A program made the translations under genes and the position numbers. The notes under the pieces are model-generated. The model saw only the letters and a program-made list of their open reading frames with translations, did no database searches and was not told where the DNA came from. From Rhodoferax sp. (lineage in GTDB: Bacteria; Pseudomonadota; Gammaproteobacteria; Burkholderiales; Burkholderiaceae_C), in assembly GCF_030646845.1 (NCBI RefSeq), contig NZ_JAUSLE010000015.1, positions 1 to 55,350 on the forward strand: a DNA stretch of 55,350 bases, written 5' to 3'. Shown here piece after piece: positions 45,883 to 55,289 of the stretch (position 1 is its first letter; the number at the start of each line of letters is the position of its first letter).

Positions 45883-47757
45883 ATGTCCATTCCCCAGACC
45901 TTCATCCAGGAGTTGCTCTCACGCGCTGATGTGGTGGAGATCGTGGGCCGCTATGTGCAGCTCAAAAAAGGCGGTGCCAATTTCATGGGCCTGTGCCCGT
46001 TTCACGGGGAAAAATCGCCGTCATTTTCAGTGAGTCCTGCCAAGCAGTTCTATCACTGCTTTGGCTGCGGCAAAAATGGCAATGCCATCAGCTTCCTGAT
46101 GGACCACGCCGGCATGACCTTTGTGGAGGCGGTGAAAGACCTCGCCCAGCAATACGGCCTGCAGGTGCCCGAGGACGACGCCAGCCCTCAAGACCGCGCG
46201 CGCGCGGCCGAACAGCGGGAAAAGCAGACCACCCTGTCTGATGTGCTGGAAAAAGCGGGCGACGCCTACAAAAAACAGCTGAAGAACTCACCGAGAGCGG
46301 TGGATTACCTCAAAAAGCGCGGTCTCTCGGGCGAAGTAGCGCGGCAATATGGACTGGGCTATGCGCCCGAGGGTTGGCGCAGCCTGGCCAGCGTTTTCCC
46401 GAACTATGACGATCCCCTGCTGGTGGAAAGCGGGCTGGTGATCCTGAGCGCGGAAGAAGGCGAGAATGAAAAGCGCTATGACCGTTTTCGCGACCGCATC
46501 ATGTTTCCCATCCGAAACGTCAAAGGCGACTGCATTGGCTTTGGCGGGCGCGTGCTGGGTGACGAAAAACCCAAGTACCTGAATTCGCCTGAAACACCGG
46601 TTTTCAGCAAAGGCCGCGAACTGTATGGCCTGTTCGAAGCCCGAAATGCCTTGCGAGAGCATGGCTACGCCCTGGTGACCGAGGGTTACATGGATGTGGT
46701 GGCTCTGGCCCAACTCGGCTTCCCGAATGCGGTAGCCACCTTGGGAACGGCCTGCACGGCGGAGCACGTGCAAAAGCTGTTTCGCTTCACCGATTCGGTG
46801 GTATTCAGCTTCGACGGCGACGCCGCAGGTCGGCGCGCCGCCCGCAAGGCACTGGATGGCGCCCTGCCCTTTGCCACCGATGTGCGCAGCGTCAAGTTCC
46901 TGTTTTTGCCGGCTGAGCACGATCCCGACAGCTTCATCCGCGAGTTCGGCAAGGAAGCATTCGCACGCTATGTGAGCGAAGCGGTTCCCTTGAGTCGATT
47001 CTTGATCGATGCGGCGCGTGAGGGCTGCGATCTGAACACCGCAGAAGGCCGCGCCCATATGGCCAGCAATGCCAAGCCCCTGTGGATGCAACTGCCCGAT
47101 GGGGCGCTGAAGCAGCAGTTATTAAGCGAAATTTCCGACCTGGTGCAATTGTCCAACCGCGAATTGAGCGAGGTGTGGAACCCCAAGCCGGCAGGCAGCG
47201 GCGATGAAAAACAAAAACGCTATTCAAAAGATAGCAAGTTACACAATGAATCCGGGGGCTACAGCGGTATTTCACGTAAAAAATTTGCCCCGCGACCCCG
47301 TTCAGGTGGCCGCACCCTGCCAGCCAGCCGGGCCGACCATGCCACCCGTATCCTGCTGGGCAATATGGCTGCGCTTGAAGTCTTGTCGGCCGAAGACCAC
47401 ACCATGTTGTGCGAGCTACCCCCACCGCACGGCCCCCTGTTTGTCTGGCTGGAACGTCAACTGCATGAACACGGCCCGCAGCCCTGGGTGGCTCTGCGTG
47501 AGGGACTGCATGGGCACGAGGGCGAAGACCTCGCCCTTCGACTCATGGCCGATCACGAGCTCGGCGACGCTGAAGAAGCGGACGAATCCGCCGCCGAACT
47601 GCGCGATCTCCTCAACCGTATGCTGGTCGAGCGCATCAAAATCCAGCAAACCGAGGCCATCGCGGCCTCCAAGGCGGACCCGGCCGCCCTCCTCCTCTAC
47701 CGCGAGCTTCAGTCCCGCAGACTGCAACTGGAAACAGCGCTCTCCCGGGCCGATTAA
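45883..47757 (+). CDS. dnaG: DNA primase
   Basis: 624 residues. It makes RNA primers at the replication fork. The N-terminal zinc-binding domain has CPFHGEKSPSFSV and HCFGCGKNGNAI. The catalytic core (about 120-430) includes the TOPRIM motifs VTEGYMDVVALAQLGF and FSFDGDAAGRRAARKAL. The C-terminal helicase-binding domain (about 480-624) is helical and variable. The linker between core and C-terminal domain (about residues 445-466) is encoded by a dispersed-repeat copy. It precedes rpoD, matching the dnaG-rpoD part of the macromolecular synthesis operon; rpsU is not immediately upstream here. Confidence 0.97.
   Translation: MSIPQTFIQELLSRADVVEIVGRYVQLKKGGANFMGLCPFHGEKSPSFSVSPAKQFYHCFGCGKNGNAISFLMDHAGMTFVEAVKDLAQQYGLQVPEDDASPQDRARAAEQREKQTTLSDVLEKAGDAYKKQLKNSPRAVDYLKKRGLSGEVARQYGLGYAPEGWRSLASVFPNYDDPLLVESGLVILSAEEGENEKRYDRFRDRIMFPIRNVKGDCIGFGGRVLGDEKPKYLNSPETPVFSKGRELYGLFEARNALREHGYALVTEGYMDVVALAQLGFPNAVATLGTACTAEHVQKLFRFTDSVVFSFDGDAAGRRAARKALDGALPFATDVRSVKFLFLPAEHDPDSFIREFGKEAFARYVSEAVPLSRFLIDAAREGCDLNTAEGRAHMASNAKPLWMQLPDGALKQQLLSEISDLVQLSNRELSEVWNPKPAGSGDEKQKRYSKDSKLHNESGGYSGISRKKFAPRPRSGGRTLPASRADHATRILLGNMAALEVLSAEDHTMLCELPPPHGPLFVWLERQLHEHGPQPWVALREGLHGHEGEDLALRLMADHELGDAEEADESAAELRDLLNRMLVERIKIQQTEAIAASKADPAALLLYRELQSRRLQLETALSRAD
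47219..47272 (+). repeat. Dispersed palindromic element, copy 8, inside the dnaG linker
   Basis: Palindrome GCTAT...ATAGC at 47219-47235, an 18-nt spacer, the block GGGGGCTACAGCG at 47254-47266, then GTATTTC. It is translated in the sense direction as a Ser/Lys/Gly-rich linker between the primase core and the DnaB-binding domain. Confidence 0.85.
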
Positions 47758-48059
47758 TTGCGCCAGCTTGAAACGGCCCGGCATGGCCCAACTTGGGGGA
47801 TGAGTCTTCAAAATTGATTTTTTGAAAACCCGAGGTATAATCCAAGGTTGATTTTCGGCAAGAGCGACAGCAGCACCTCCGGGCCCAGCCAAACGATGAC
47901 ACTGTTCACGACCGGCTACCCTACCGCAAGGACTGCACACCAAATGTTCGCCCTCACATCTTGCCACCGGGGATTCGTTTCCTCTGTCACACAAACTGCG
48001 CCGGTCGATTGCGGCGTCTGTCCATTCTGTCTGTTTTTTTGAAGTTCTGAGGTTTTTAC
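47758..48059 (+). promoter_or_regulatory. rpoD upstream region with consensus sigma-70 promoter
   Basis: A 302-bp gap. A promoter is proposed with TTGATT at 47814-47819, a 16-nt spacer and a perfect TATAAT at 47836-47841, giving a leader of about 210 nt before the rpoD ATG. The leader holds a short stem CGCCG/CGGCG with an 8-nt loop (near 48000-48018) and a T7 run near 48033-48040, too far from the stem to be a normal terminator. A 64-codon open frame inside it lacks a ribosome-binding site, and I do not call it a gene. Confidence 0.55.
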
Positions 48060-50435
48060 ATGCCTGCTCAAAAGTCCAAGAAGCCTGTCCAGTCCGCTGC
48101 AAAGCCCGCCACAAAGGTTGCCGCCAAATCGGCTTCCAGGTCCGCGCCTCCCAAGGCTCAGGACAAAGTGGCAACCAAGACCGCCATCAAAAAGCCCGAA
48201 TTGAGAGTCAAAACAGTGCCCGCATCCAAGTCTCCCGTCAAAGCGTCCGTCGTTGAATTGAAAAAAGCGGCACCCCTCGCCGCAGCCGTCGAAGTTGTTG
48301 TCAAGAAGAAACCGGGGCGCCCGCCCAAAATCGCAACCGCGGAATCCGGTGCAGCGCCGAAAACCGGGGCCAAGCGAGGCCGCAAACCCAAAAACGCCGT
48401 CCCGTCCGGCGGTGCGGACGACATGGACATGTCCGACATTGAAGCCGACCTGGTGGGTGAACCAGTAGCCGCCGGCGAAAAAGTCAAGCCCCTGCGCATG
48501 AAGATCAGCAAGGCCAAAGAGCGCGCGCTGATGAAGGAGTTTGGCCTGGACGAAACGGTGCTGTCTGAAGAAGACATCGCCAAGCGTCGCCTGCGCCTCA
48601 AAGCCCTGATCAAGCTCGGCAAAACACGCGGTTACCTCACGCACGGCGAGATTTCCGATCACCTCCCCGACAAGCTGGTCGATGCCGAAACGCTCGAGGT
48701 CGTGATCGCGATGCTCAACGACATGGGTGTGGCCGTCTATGAGCAGACACCGGATGCTGAGACGCTGCTGCTCAACAACAATGTCTCGACCGCGGCCACC
48801 GAAGAAGAAGCCGAAGAAGAAGCCGAAGCTGCGCTCTCAACCGTGGACAGCGAGTTTGGGCGCACCACCGACCCGGTGCGCATGTACATGCGCGAAATGG
48901 GAACGGTCGAGCTGTTGACACGCGAAGGTGAAATCGAAATTGCCAAGCGCATCGAAGGCGGCTTGATGGCCATGATGGAGGCCATCTCGGCATCCCCGGC
49001 CACCATTGCCGAAATTCTGCGCCTGGGTGAAGACATCCGCGAAGGAAAGATCGTCATCACCACCATCGTGGACGGCTTTTCCAACCCCAATGAAGCCGAC
49101 GATTACGTGGCAGAGGAAGATTTTGACGAGTTTGATGCTGCCGACGATGACGATGGCAAAGGCGGCTCCAAAGCACTCACGAAAAAACTGGAAGAGCTCA
49201 AGCGCGAGGCAATGGTCCGCTTCGACAAGATGCGTGAGTTGTTTGAAAAGATCCACAAGATCTATGACAAGGAAGGGTACGGCACACCCAGCTACATCAA
49301 GACACAGAAGCTGCTGAGCGAAGAGCTGATGTCAATCCGCTTTACCGCCAAGGCGATTGAAAAACTGTGTGACATGGTGCGTGCTCAAGTGGACGATGTC
49401 CGCAAGAAAGAGCGCGAACTGCGCCGCATCATTGTGGACAAATGCGGCTACCCGCAAGAGAACTTCATTGCCGACTTCAGTGGCCGCGACAAGAATGGCA
49501 ACAAGGTTGCCAGCCAGTTGCTGAACCTGAAATGGATCGAGAAGCAGGCCGCCGCCGGCAAGCCCTGGAGCGCCATCATGGCGCGCAACATTCCGCCGGT
49601 GCAGGACCTGCAGCAAAAACTCACGGATCTGCAAGCCCGTGTCGTGGTCCCGCTGGACCAGCTCAAGGACATCAACAAGCGGATGAACGAAGGCGAGTAT
49701 TCGTCACGTGCGGCCAAGAAGGAAATGATCGAGGCCAACTTGCGCCTGGTCATTTCGATCGCCAAGAAATACACCAACCGCGGCCTGCAGTTTCTGGACT
49801 TGATCCAGGAAGGCAACATCGGCCTGATGAAGGCAGTGGACAAGTTCGAATACCGTCGTGGCTACAAATTCTCCACCTACGCCACCTGGTGGATTCGCCA
49901 GGCCATCACCCGCAGCATTGCGGACCAGGCCCGCACCATCCGTATTCCGGTGCACATGATCGAAACCATCAACAAGATGAACCGCATCAGCCGCCAGCAT
50001 CTGCAGGAGTTCGGCTTTGAGCCCGATGCCAGTGTGTTGGCCGAGCGCATGGAGATTCCGGAAGACAAGATCCGCAAAATCATGAAGATCGCCAAAGAGC
50101 CGATCTCCATGGAAACGCCTATCGGTGACGACGACGACAGCCACCTGGGCGACTTCATCGAAGACGGTGCCAACACCGCGCCGAGTGAAGCCGCGATGCA
50201 GGCCGGCCTGCGCGATGTGGTCAACGACATTTTGGACAGCCTTACACCGCGCGAAGCCAAGGTGCTGCGCATGCGTTTTGGTATCGAGATGACCAGCGAC
50301 CACACGCTGGAAGAAGTCGGCAAGCAGTTTGACGTGACGCGCGAGCGCATCCGCCAGATCGAAGCCAAGGCGCTGCGCAAGCTCAAGCACCCCAGCCGTT
50401 CCGACAAGCTGCGCAGCTTCACCGACAACCTGTGA
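48060..50435 (+). CDS. rpoD: Primary sigma factor RpoD (sigma-70)
   Basis: 791 residues, against 613 in E. coli. Much of the difference is a basic Lys/Ala/Pro-rich extension of about 120 residues with two AT-hook-like cores, KKPGRPPK (about 83-90) and AKRGRKPK (about 104-111). Region 1.1 follows (about 160-240), then region 1.2 ([29 protein letters not shown]), a non-conserved acidic region, and region 2 ([51 protein letters not shown] is split here only by description). Region 4 contains [24 protein letters not shown] precedes the ATG. It directs housekeeping transcription. The stop overlaps the aroE GTG start. Confidence 0.97.
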   Translation: MPAQKSKKPVQSAAKPATKVAAKSASRSAPPKAQDKVATKTAIKKPELRVKTVPASKSPVKASVVELKKAAPLAAAVEVVVKKKPGRPPKIATAESGAAPKTGAKRGRKPKNAVPSGGADDMDMSDIEADLVGEPVAAGEKVKPLRMKISKAKERALMKEFGLDETVLSEEDIAKRRLRLKALIKLGKTRGYLTHGEISDHLPDKLVDAETLEVVIAMLNDMGVAVYEQTPDAETLLLNNNVSTAATEEEAEEEAEAALSTVDSEFGRTTDPVRMYMREMGTVELLTREGEIEIAKRIEGGLMAMMEAISASPATIAEILRLGEDIREGKIVITTIVDGFSNPNEADDYVAEEDFDEFDAADDDDGKGGSKALTKKLEELKREAMVRFDKMRELFEKIHKIYDKEGYGTPSYIKTQKLLSEELMSIRFTAKAIEKLCDMVRAQVDDVRKKERELRRIIVDKCGYPQENFIADFSGRDKNGNKVASQLLNLKWIEKQAAAGKPWSAIMARNIPPVQDLQQKLTDLQARVVVPLDQLKDINKRMNEGEYSSRAAKKEMIEANLRLVISIAKKYTNRGLQFLDLIQEGNIGLMKAVDKFEYRRGYKFSTYATWWIRQAITRSIADQARTIRIPVHMIETINKMNRISRQHLQEFGFEPDASVLAERMEIPEDKIRKIMKIAKEPISMETPIGDDDDSHLGDFIEDGANTAPSEAAMQAGLRDVVNDILDSLTPREAKVLRMRFGIEMTSDHTLEEVGKQFDVTRERIRQIEAKALRKLKHPSRSDKLRSFTDNL

Positions 50436-51262
50436 CCTACAAGCTCGCGGGGATCATGGGCTGGCCGGTGGCGCATTCGCGCTCACCGGTCATCCACAAC
50501 CACTGGATTGCCCAGCATGGTCTGCAAGGAGCCTATGTGTTGCTGCCGGTACAACCGGAGCAGTTGCAGACGGCCCTACGTGCCCTGCCAATACTCGGCT
50601 TTGCCGGCTGCAACCTGACCATTCCGCACAAAGTGGCGGCCATGACCCTGGTAGACCATATCGAGCCGCTGGCGGCCCGTATTGGTGCCATCAACACCAT
50701 CGTCGTCGGAAACGAAGGGGCCTTGACCGGTCGCAACACCGATGCACTGGGTTTTATCCAGAGCCTGCTCGAAGCCCAACCCGGCTGGCAAGCCAGCGTA
50801 GGCCCGGTCACGGTAGTGGGCGCCGGTGGCGCGGCGCGTGCGGTCCTGGCCGGCCTGATCGACAGCGGCGCGCGCGACATCCGGCTGATCAACCGCAGTT
50901 GGGCCAAGGCCCACGACATGGCACAGGAATTTGGATCCCCGGTCCGCGCCGTGGTCTGGGAAGACCGTCACGACACGCTGGATGATCTGGGGCTGCTGGT
51001 TAACACTACCAACCAGGGCATGCACGGCCAGCCCGCGCTGGACCTGTCGCTGGAGCGGCTGCACCCGCAGGCGCTGGTGTCGGATATTGTGTACGTACCC
51101 CTGGAGACGCCCTTGCTGGCCGCCGCCCGTCAACGCGGCAACGCGACCGTCAACGGGCTGGGGATGCTGGTCCACCAGGCGCGGGCGGCCTTTGAGGCCT
51201 GGTTTGGCGTCAGCCCTGGCGTCACGCCAGAACTACTGGCCAAGCTGGCGGCAACGTTTTAA
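50432..51262 (+). CDS. aroE: Shikimate dehydrogenase
   Basis: 276 residues. It reduces 3-dehydroshikimate with NADPH in aromatic amino-acid synthesis. The substrate motif is [11 protein letters not shown], the catalytic Lys is in [25 protein letters not shown] follows, and the nucleotide-binding loop is [15 protein letters not shown]. The GTG start overlaps the rpoD stop by four bases (GTGA), implying translational coupling to the sigma factor. It ends 15 bp before the convergent ComFB-like gene. Confidence 0.95.
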   Translation: MTYKLAGIMGWPVAHSRSPVIHNHWIAQHGLQGAYVLLPVQPEQLQTALRALPILGFAGCNLTIPHKVAAMTLVDHIEPLAARIGAINTIVVGNEGALTGRNTDALGFIQSLLEAQPGWQASVGPVTVVGAGGAARAVLAGLIDSGARDIRLINRSWAKAHDMAQEFGSPVRAVVWEDRHDTLDDLGLLVNTTNQGMHGQPALDLSLERLHPQALVSDIVYVPLETPLLAAARQRGNATVNGLGMLVHQARAAFEAWFGVSPGVTPELLAKLAATF

Positions 51263-51277
51263 CCCCGGCGCTTGTCG

Positions 51278-51565
51278 CTAGGCCCCGCGCCCTGATTTGT
51301 TGGCCCGCTCCAACACGAATCCAAAGGCGAACTGCAGCACTTCCTCCATCGACAGCTCAATGGCATGGCGCTCATGCTCGGTCAGGTAGAACATCAGATC
51401 CACGTCATGGCGCACATAGCGTGCCGGGAGCCGGTTCAGCGCTACACAGGCCACATCGCCCAGCATGTCCGACGTGAAATCGGGATGCGCCTCGGCGCGG
51501 CGCGCCACTTCTTCAAATACCAGGCGTTCGTAATAGTTGTGGACCTGCTCAAAATTAAACACCAT
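51278..51565 (-). CDS. ComFB-like late competence family protein
   Basis: 95 residues from the ATG at 51565. The sequence VHNYYERLVFEEVARRAEA followed by DMLGDVACVALNRLPARYVRHDVDLMFYLTEHERHAIE resembles the small ComFB family (first named from the Bacillus comF operon). Cyanobacterial members have been reported as cyclic-di-nucleotide binders, but the role in betaproteobacteria is not known to me. It is divergent from an HxlR-like regulator gene, with 231 bp between the start codons. Confidence 0.75.
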   Translation of the reverse strand: MVFNFEQVHNYYERLVFEEVARRAEAHPDFTSDMLGDVACVALNRLPARYVRHDVDLMFYLTEHERHAIELSMEEVLQFAFGFVLERANKSGRGA

Positions 51566-51660
51566 GGAAATCTCCAAAACACGACACAAACAAAGCGTTC
51601 TTATTACAACCTTAGCATCTCCACCTGCTGCTGACAAGCGAACTCACCGCCCAGCCGATA

Positions 51661-51677
51661 GCTATGAAACTTGTAGC
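51661..51677. repeat. Palindrome-only copy of the dispersed element between comFB-like and hxlR-like genes
   Basis: GCTATGAAACTTGTAGC fits RCTAY-N7-RTAGC, but neither direction shows the GGGGGCT block at 18 nt. It lies in the divergent gap 51566-51796, where it may be an eroded copy or a regulator binding site. Confidence 0.45.
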
Positions 51678-51796
51678 ATGGCGAAAACTGCGATATAGTT
51701 TGCACTGATTTAACAGGCTGTACATATATTTGCGATGGCGGCTAACCAGCCTGTCCATGCGCCTGCAAGAAAACCGCATCGAGGAGAGGTAAGTTA

Positions 51797-52108
51797 ATGA
51801 GTGCAAAAGAATCGCTTGCCATTGGCCAGTTATTAAGCCTATTGGAGTCACGGTATGCCATTCGGGTGCTGTGGGCTCTGCGCGACGGCCACGCCCAGAC
51901 GTTTCGTCTGCTGCAAGACAGCGTTGGGGGCATCACCCCGAACACCCTGAACACCCGTATCAAGGAATTGCGCGAAGCAGGCTTGATGACCCATGGCAGC
52001 GACGGCTACTCCGTAACCCATCTGGGAGCCGATTTGCTCAAGCGCCTGGGTGATTTGCAGGCGTTTGCCGGCAAATGGGCCACCAGCCAGGCCAAAAAAG
52101 CCAGCTGA
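51797..52108 (+). CDS. HxlR-like winged-helix transcriptional regulator
   Basis: 103 residues. The helix-turn-helix core LLESRYAIRVLWALRDGHAQTFRLLQDSVGGITPNTLNTRIKELREAGLM is typical of HxlR/MarR-like winged helices (HxlR proteins usually end at 100-120 residues). A C-terminal dimerisation helix follows (AGDLLKRL-like region, ADLLKRLGDLQAFAGKW). A strong ribosome-binding site, GAGGAGAGG, precedes the ATG. No effector cysteine or ligand pocket can be read from the sequence. Targets are unknown; the divergent ComFB-like gene is a natural candidate. Confidence 0.82.
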   Translation: MSAKESLAIGQLLSLLESRYAIRVLWALRDGHAQTFRLLQDSVGGITPNTLNTRIKELREAGLMTHGSDGYSVTHLGADLLKRLGDLQAFAGKWATSQAKKAS

Positions 52109-52145
52109 TTCCCGTTTCCGATGGCCTGCAGGCCGTGAAAAAGAC

Positions 52146-52170
52146 GACAGGCTCTGCCTGTCTTTTTTTT
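52146..52170 (+). terminator. Intrinsic terminator after the HxlR-like gene
   Basis: Perfect stem GACAGGC / GCCTGTC (52146-52152 with 52156-52162), loop TCT, then eight T residues. Confidence 0.9.
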
Positions 52171-52211
52171 GTCTGCGGCATAATTTAAGGCTTTTCACCA
52201 AAGGATTTTCA

Positions 52212-52565
52212 ATGATCACCACCGCCACCGGCCTGCAATACGAGGACACCATCGAGGGAACCGGCGCCGTTGCCGCCAAGGGTCAGAGCGTGACCGTGCA
52301 CTACACCGGCTGGCTGTACAACAACGCGACCCAGGGTGCCAAGTTTGACTCCAGCAAAGACCGCAATGACCCCTTTGTGTTTCATCTCGGTGCCGGCATG
52401 GTGATTCGCGGCTGGGACGAAGGCGTAGCCGGCATGAAGGTCGGTGGTGCACGCACCCTGATCATCCCCGCCGAATTGGGCTATGGCGCACGCGGCGCCG
52501 GTGGCGTCATTCCACCCAATGCGACCCTCAAGTTCGACGTTGAATTGTTGGGCACATCCGCCTGA
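52212..52565 (+). CDS. FKBP-type peptidyl-prolyl cis-trans isomerase
   Basis: 117 residues, a single FKBP domain without a signal peptide, hence cytoplasmic. Core residues are present: VTVHYTGWLYNN, FDSSKDRNDPFVFHLGAGMVIRGWDEGVAGMKVGG and IPAELGYGARGAGGVIPPNATLKFDVELL. It speeds proline isomerisation during folding. The ATG at 52212 has AAAGG upstream. It lies between the HxlR-like terminator and the heat-shock promoter of grpE; whether it belongs to the stress response is not shown. Confidence 0.94.
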   Translation: MITTATGLQYEDTIEGTGAVAAKGQSVTVHYTGWLYNNATQGAKFDSSKDRNDPFVFHLGAGMVIRGWDEGVAGMKVGGARTLIIPAELGYGARGAGGVIPPNATLKFDVELLGTSA

Positions 52566-52614
52566 TACCTGTCCGAAGACACAATATCCCGGCACAAAAA
52601 GGGCTGCGCGCCCT

Positions 52615-52642
52615 CTTGAATTGCCTTGGTGGGCCCCCATAA
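52615..52642 (+). promoter_or_regulatory. Sigma-32-like heat-shock promoter for grpE
   Basis: CTTGAAT (52615-52621), a 13-nt spacer and CCCCATAA (52635-52642), close to the known sigma-32 consensus CTTGAAA / CCCCATNT. It lies 46 bp before the grpE ATG. A weak stem AGGGC/GCCCT (about 52610 region) overlaps the -35. The 13-nt spacer is the same as in the proposed ftsH promoter. Confidence 0.7.
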
Positions 52643-52688
52643 CTAGGCTCACCCATTTGTACCAACCGTCAAACCTCTATCCAATTGC

Positions 52689-53252
52689 ATGTCTGACACG
52701 CCATCCTCCCCCCAACAAGACCCATCCGAAGCCAGCTTCCAGAGCACCGAAGGCATGTTTGCGTCGCAGACCGCAGCCGAACCGGACATCTTGGCGCAGG
52801 TGCAGGCAGAACTGGCGGCCCTGCAGGCCAAGACCGGCGACCTGGCAGACCAGTATCTGCGGGCCAAGGCTGATGCAGAGAACTCCCGCCGACGTGCCGA
52901 GGACGAAATTTCCAAGGCCCGCAAGTTCGCGGTCGAGAGCTTTGCTGAAAGCCTGCTGCCCGTCGCCGACAGCCTGGAAGCCGGATTGACCATCAAGGAC
53001 GGTACGGTCGAGCAAATCCGCGAAGGCGCGCAGGCCACCTTGCGCCAGCTGATTGCAGCGCTGGAGCGCAACAAGGTCGTCGCCATTGCTCCAACGGCTG
53101 GCACCAAGTTTGACCCGCATCAACACCAGGCCATCAGCGTGGTGCCGTCGGAGCAGGAAGCCAATACCGTCGTCAGCCTGCTGCAGAAGGGCTATTCCAT
53201 CGCAGACCGCGTGCTGCGCCCTGCCTTGGTGACGGTGACGGCGCCGAAATAG
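52689..53252 (+). CDS. grpE: Nucleotide exchange factor GrpE
   Basis: 187 residues. It releases ADP from DnaK. The long N-terminal coiled coil (about 35-95, [34 protein letters not shown]) is followed by the four-helix dimer region and the beta domain ([43 protein letters not shown]). It is followed by dnaK after 102 bp and preceded by a sigma-32-like promoter. Confidence 0.96.
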   Translation: MSDTPSSPQQDPSEASFQSTEGMFASQTAAEPDILAQVQAELAALQAKTGDLADQYLRAKADAENSRRRAEDEISKARKFAVESFAESLLPVADSLEAGLTIKDGTVEQIREGAQATLRQLIAALERNKVVAIAPTAGTKFDPHQHQAISVVPSEQEANTVVSLLQKGYSIADRVLRPALVTVTAPK

Positions 53253-53287
53253 CACAGGCGCGCCACCGCAGCCCGGCCACAAATATC

Positions 53288-53316
53288 ACTTGAATTCCAC
53301 TGAACAGGCTTCAAGT
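53288..53316 (+). promoter_or_regulatory. Inverted repeat and possible weak heat-shock promoter before dnaK
   Basis: ACTTGAA (53288-53294) and TTCAAGT (53310-53316) form a perfect 7-bp inverted repeat with a 15-nt spacer. The left arm also looks like a sigma-32 -35 box (CTTGAAT), but the -10 13 nt away (CTTCAAGT) is poor. Confidence 0.3.
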
Positions 53317-53354
53317 TAGCTGCATCTGAATTTTTAATATCGCAGGAGTAAATC

Positions 53355-55289
53355 ATGGGAAGAATCATCGGTATCGACTTGGGAACCACCAACAGTTGTG
53401 TCGCCATCATGGAAGGCAACACCGCCAAGGTCATTGAAAACGCAGAAGGCGCGCGCACCACGCCGTCCATCATTGCGTACCAGGAAGACGGCGAAGTGCT
53501 GGTCGGCGCATCGGCCAAGCGCCAGTCCGTCACCAACCCCAAGAACACGCTGTACGCCGTCAAACGCCTGATCGGCCGCAAGTTCTCCGAGAAGGACGTG
53601 CAAAAGGACATCGACCTGATGCCCTCCAAGATTGCCGCCGCCGACAACGGCGACGCCTGGGTCGAAGTACGCGGCAACCGCATGGCACCGCAGCAGGTTA
53701 GCGCCGACATTCTGCGCAAGATGAAGAAGACCGCCGAAGACTACCTCGGCGAAGAAGTGACCGACGCCGTGATCACGGTGCCCGCCTACTTCAACGACGC
53801 ACAGCGCCAAGCCACCAAGGACGCTGGCCGCATTGCCGGCCTGGACGTCAAGCGCATCATCAACGAGCCTACCGCTGCTGCCCTGGCCTTTGGCCTGGAC
53901 AAGAACGAAAAGGGCGACCGCAAGATTGCCGTGTATGACCTGGGCGGCGGTACCTTCGACATCTCCATCATCGAGATCGCCGATGTCGATGGCGAGAAGC
54001 AATTCGAAGTGCTGTCCACCAATGGCGACACCTTCCTGGGCGGTGAAGACTTTGACCAGCGTGTCATCGACTTCATCATTGCCGAGTTCAAGAAGGAACA
54101 AGGCGTGGACCTGGGCAAGGACGTACTGGCCCTGCAGCGCCTGAAGGAAGCCGCTGAAAAAGCCAAGATCGAGCTGTCCAGCAGTGCCCAGACTGACATC
54201 AACCTGCCCTACGTGACAGCCGATGCGTCTGGCCCCAAGCACCTGAACATCAAGCTGACCCGCGCCAAGCTCGAAAGCCTGGTCGAAGAGCTGATTGAGC
54301 GCACCATTGCCCCCTGCCGCACCGCCATCAAGGACGCCGGCATCAGCGTGGGCGACATCCAGGACGTGATTCTGGTCGGCGGCATGAGCCGCATGCCCAA
54401 GGTGCAGGAAAAGGTCAAGGAATTCTTTGGCAAGGAGCCTCGCAAGGACGTGAACCCGGATGAAGCCGTGGCCGTTGGCGCCGCCATCCAGGGCCAAGTG
54501 CTGTCAGGCGACCGCACCGACGTGCTGCTGCTCGACGTGACGCCGTTGTCCCTGGGGATTGAAACCATGGGCGGCGTGATGACCAAGATGATCAAGAAGA
54601 ACACGACCATCCCGACCAAGTTTGCCCAGACCTTCTCGACCGCTGAAGACAACCAGCCAGCCGTGACGATCAAGGTGTTCCAGGGCGAGCGCGAGATTGC
54701 TTCGGGCAACAAGGCGCTGGGCGAGTTCAACCTTGAAGGCATTCCACCGTCAGCACGCGGCACGCCGCAGATTGAAGTGTCTTTTGACATCGACGCCAAC
54801 GGCATCCTGCACGTCGGCGCCAAGGACAAGGGCACCGGCAAGGAAAACAAGATCACCATCAAGGCCAACTCGGGCCTGTCGGAAGCCGAGATTCAGCAGA
54901 TGGTGAAAGACGCCGAGCTGAACGCCGAAGAAGACAAGAAAAAAGTCGAATTCGTGCAGGCCAAGAACAGCGCCGAAGCCATGGTCCACAGCGTGAAAAA
55001 ATCGCTGGGTGAGTACGGCGACAAGCTGGAAGCCGGCGAGAAAGAAAAAATCGAGACCGCCATCAAGGATATGGAAGAAGCCCTCAAGGGCGACGACAAA
55101 GCTGCGATCGAATCCAGGAACACAGCCCTGATGGAAGCGAGCCAGAAGCTCGGCGAGAAAATGTACGCCGACATGCAGGCGTCGCAAGCCGATGCTGGCG
55201 CCGGTGCCGCAGCAGGCGCCGAGCAGGCCAAGCCAGCCGCCGACGACAATGTGGTGGACGCTGAAGTCAAGGAAGTCAAAAAAGGCTGA
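53355..55289 (+). CDS. dnaK: Chaperone DnaK (Hsp70)
   Basis: 644 residues, full length. The N-terminal ATPase domain starts [20 protein letters not shown] and contains [16 protein letters not shown] and [14 protein letters not shown]. The linker [16 protein letters not shown] leads to the substrate-binding beta domain (about 390-505), the helical lid, and a Gly/Ala-rich tail ending [12 protein letters not shown], close to the usual C-terminus. GGAG precedes the ATG. It works with GrpE encoded just upstream; dnaJ would be expected downstream, beyond the window. Confidence 0.98.
   Translation: MGRIIGIDLGTTNSCVAIMEGNTAKVIENAEGARTTPSIIAYQEDGEVLVGASAKRQSVTNPKNTLYAVKRLIGRKFSEKDVQKDIDLMPSKIAAADNGDAWVEVRGNRMAPQQVSADILRKMKKTAEDYLGEEVTDAVITVPAYFNDAQRQATKDAGRIAGLDVKRIINEPTAAALAFGLDKNEKGDRKIAVYDLGGGTFDISIIEIADVDGEKQFEVLSTNGDTFLGGEDFDQRVIDFIIAEFKKEQGVDLGKDVLALQRLKEAAEKAKIELSSSAQTDINLPYVTADASGPKHLNIKLTRAKLESLVEELIERTIAPCRTAIKDAGISVGDIQDVILVGGMSRMPKVQEKVKEFFGKEPRKDVNPDEAVAVGAAIQGQVLSGDRTDVLLLDVTPLSLGIETMGGVMTKMIKKNTTIPTKFAQTFSTAEDNQPAVTIKVFQGEREIASGNKALGEFNLEGIPPSARGTPQIEVSFDIDANGILHVGAKDKGTGKENKITIKANSGLSEAEIQQMVKDAELNAEEDKKKVEFVQAKNSAEAMVHSVKKSLGEYGDKLEAGEKEKIETAIKDMEEALKGDDKAAIESRNTALMEASQKLGEKMYADMQASQADAGAGAAAGAEQAKPAADDNVVDAEVKEVKKG

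Noticed and set aside
47848..48042. 64-codon frame upstream of rpoD
   Set aside because: No ribosome-binding site and no recognisable motif apart from a CxxC near the end; more likely untranslated leader.
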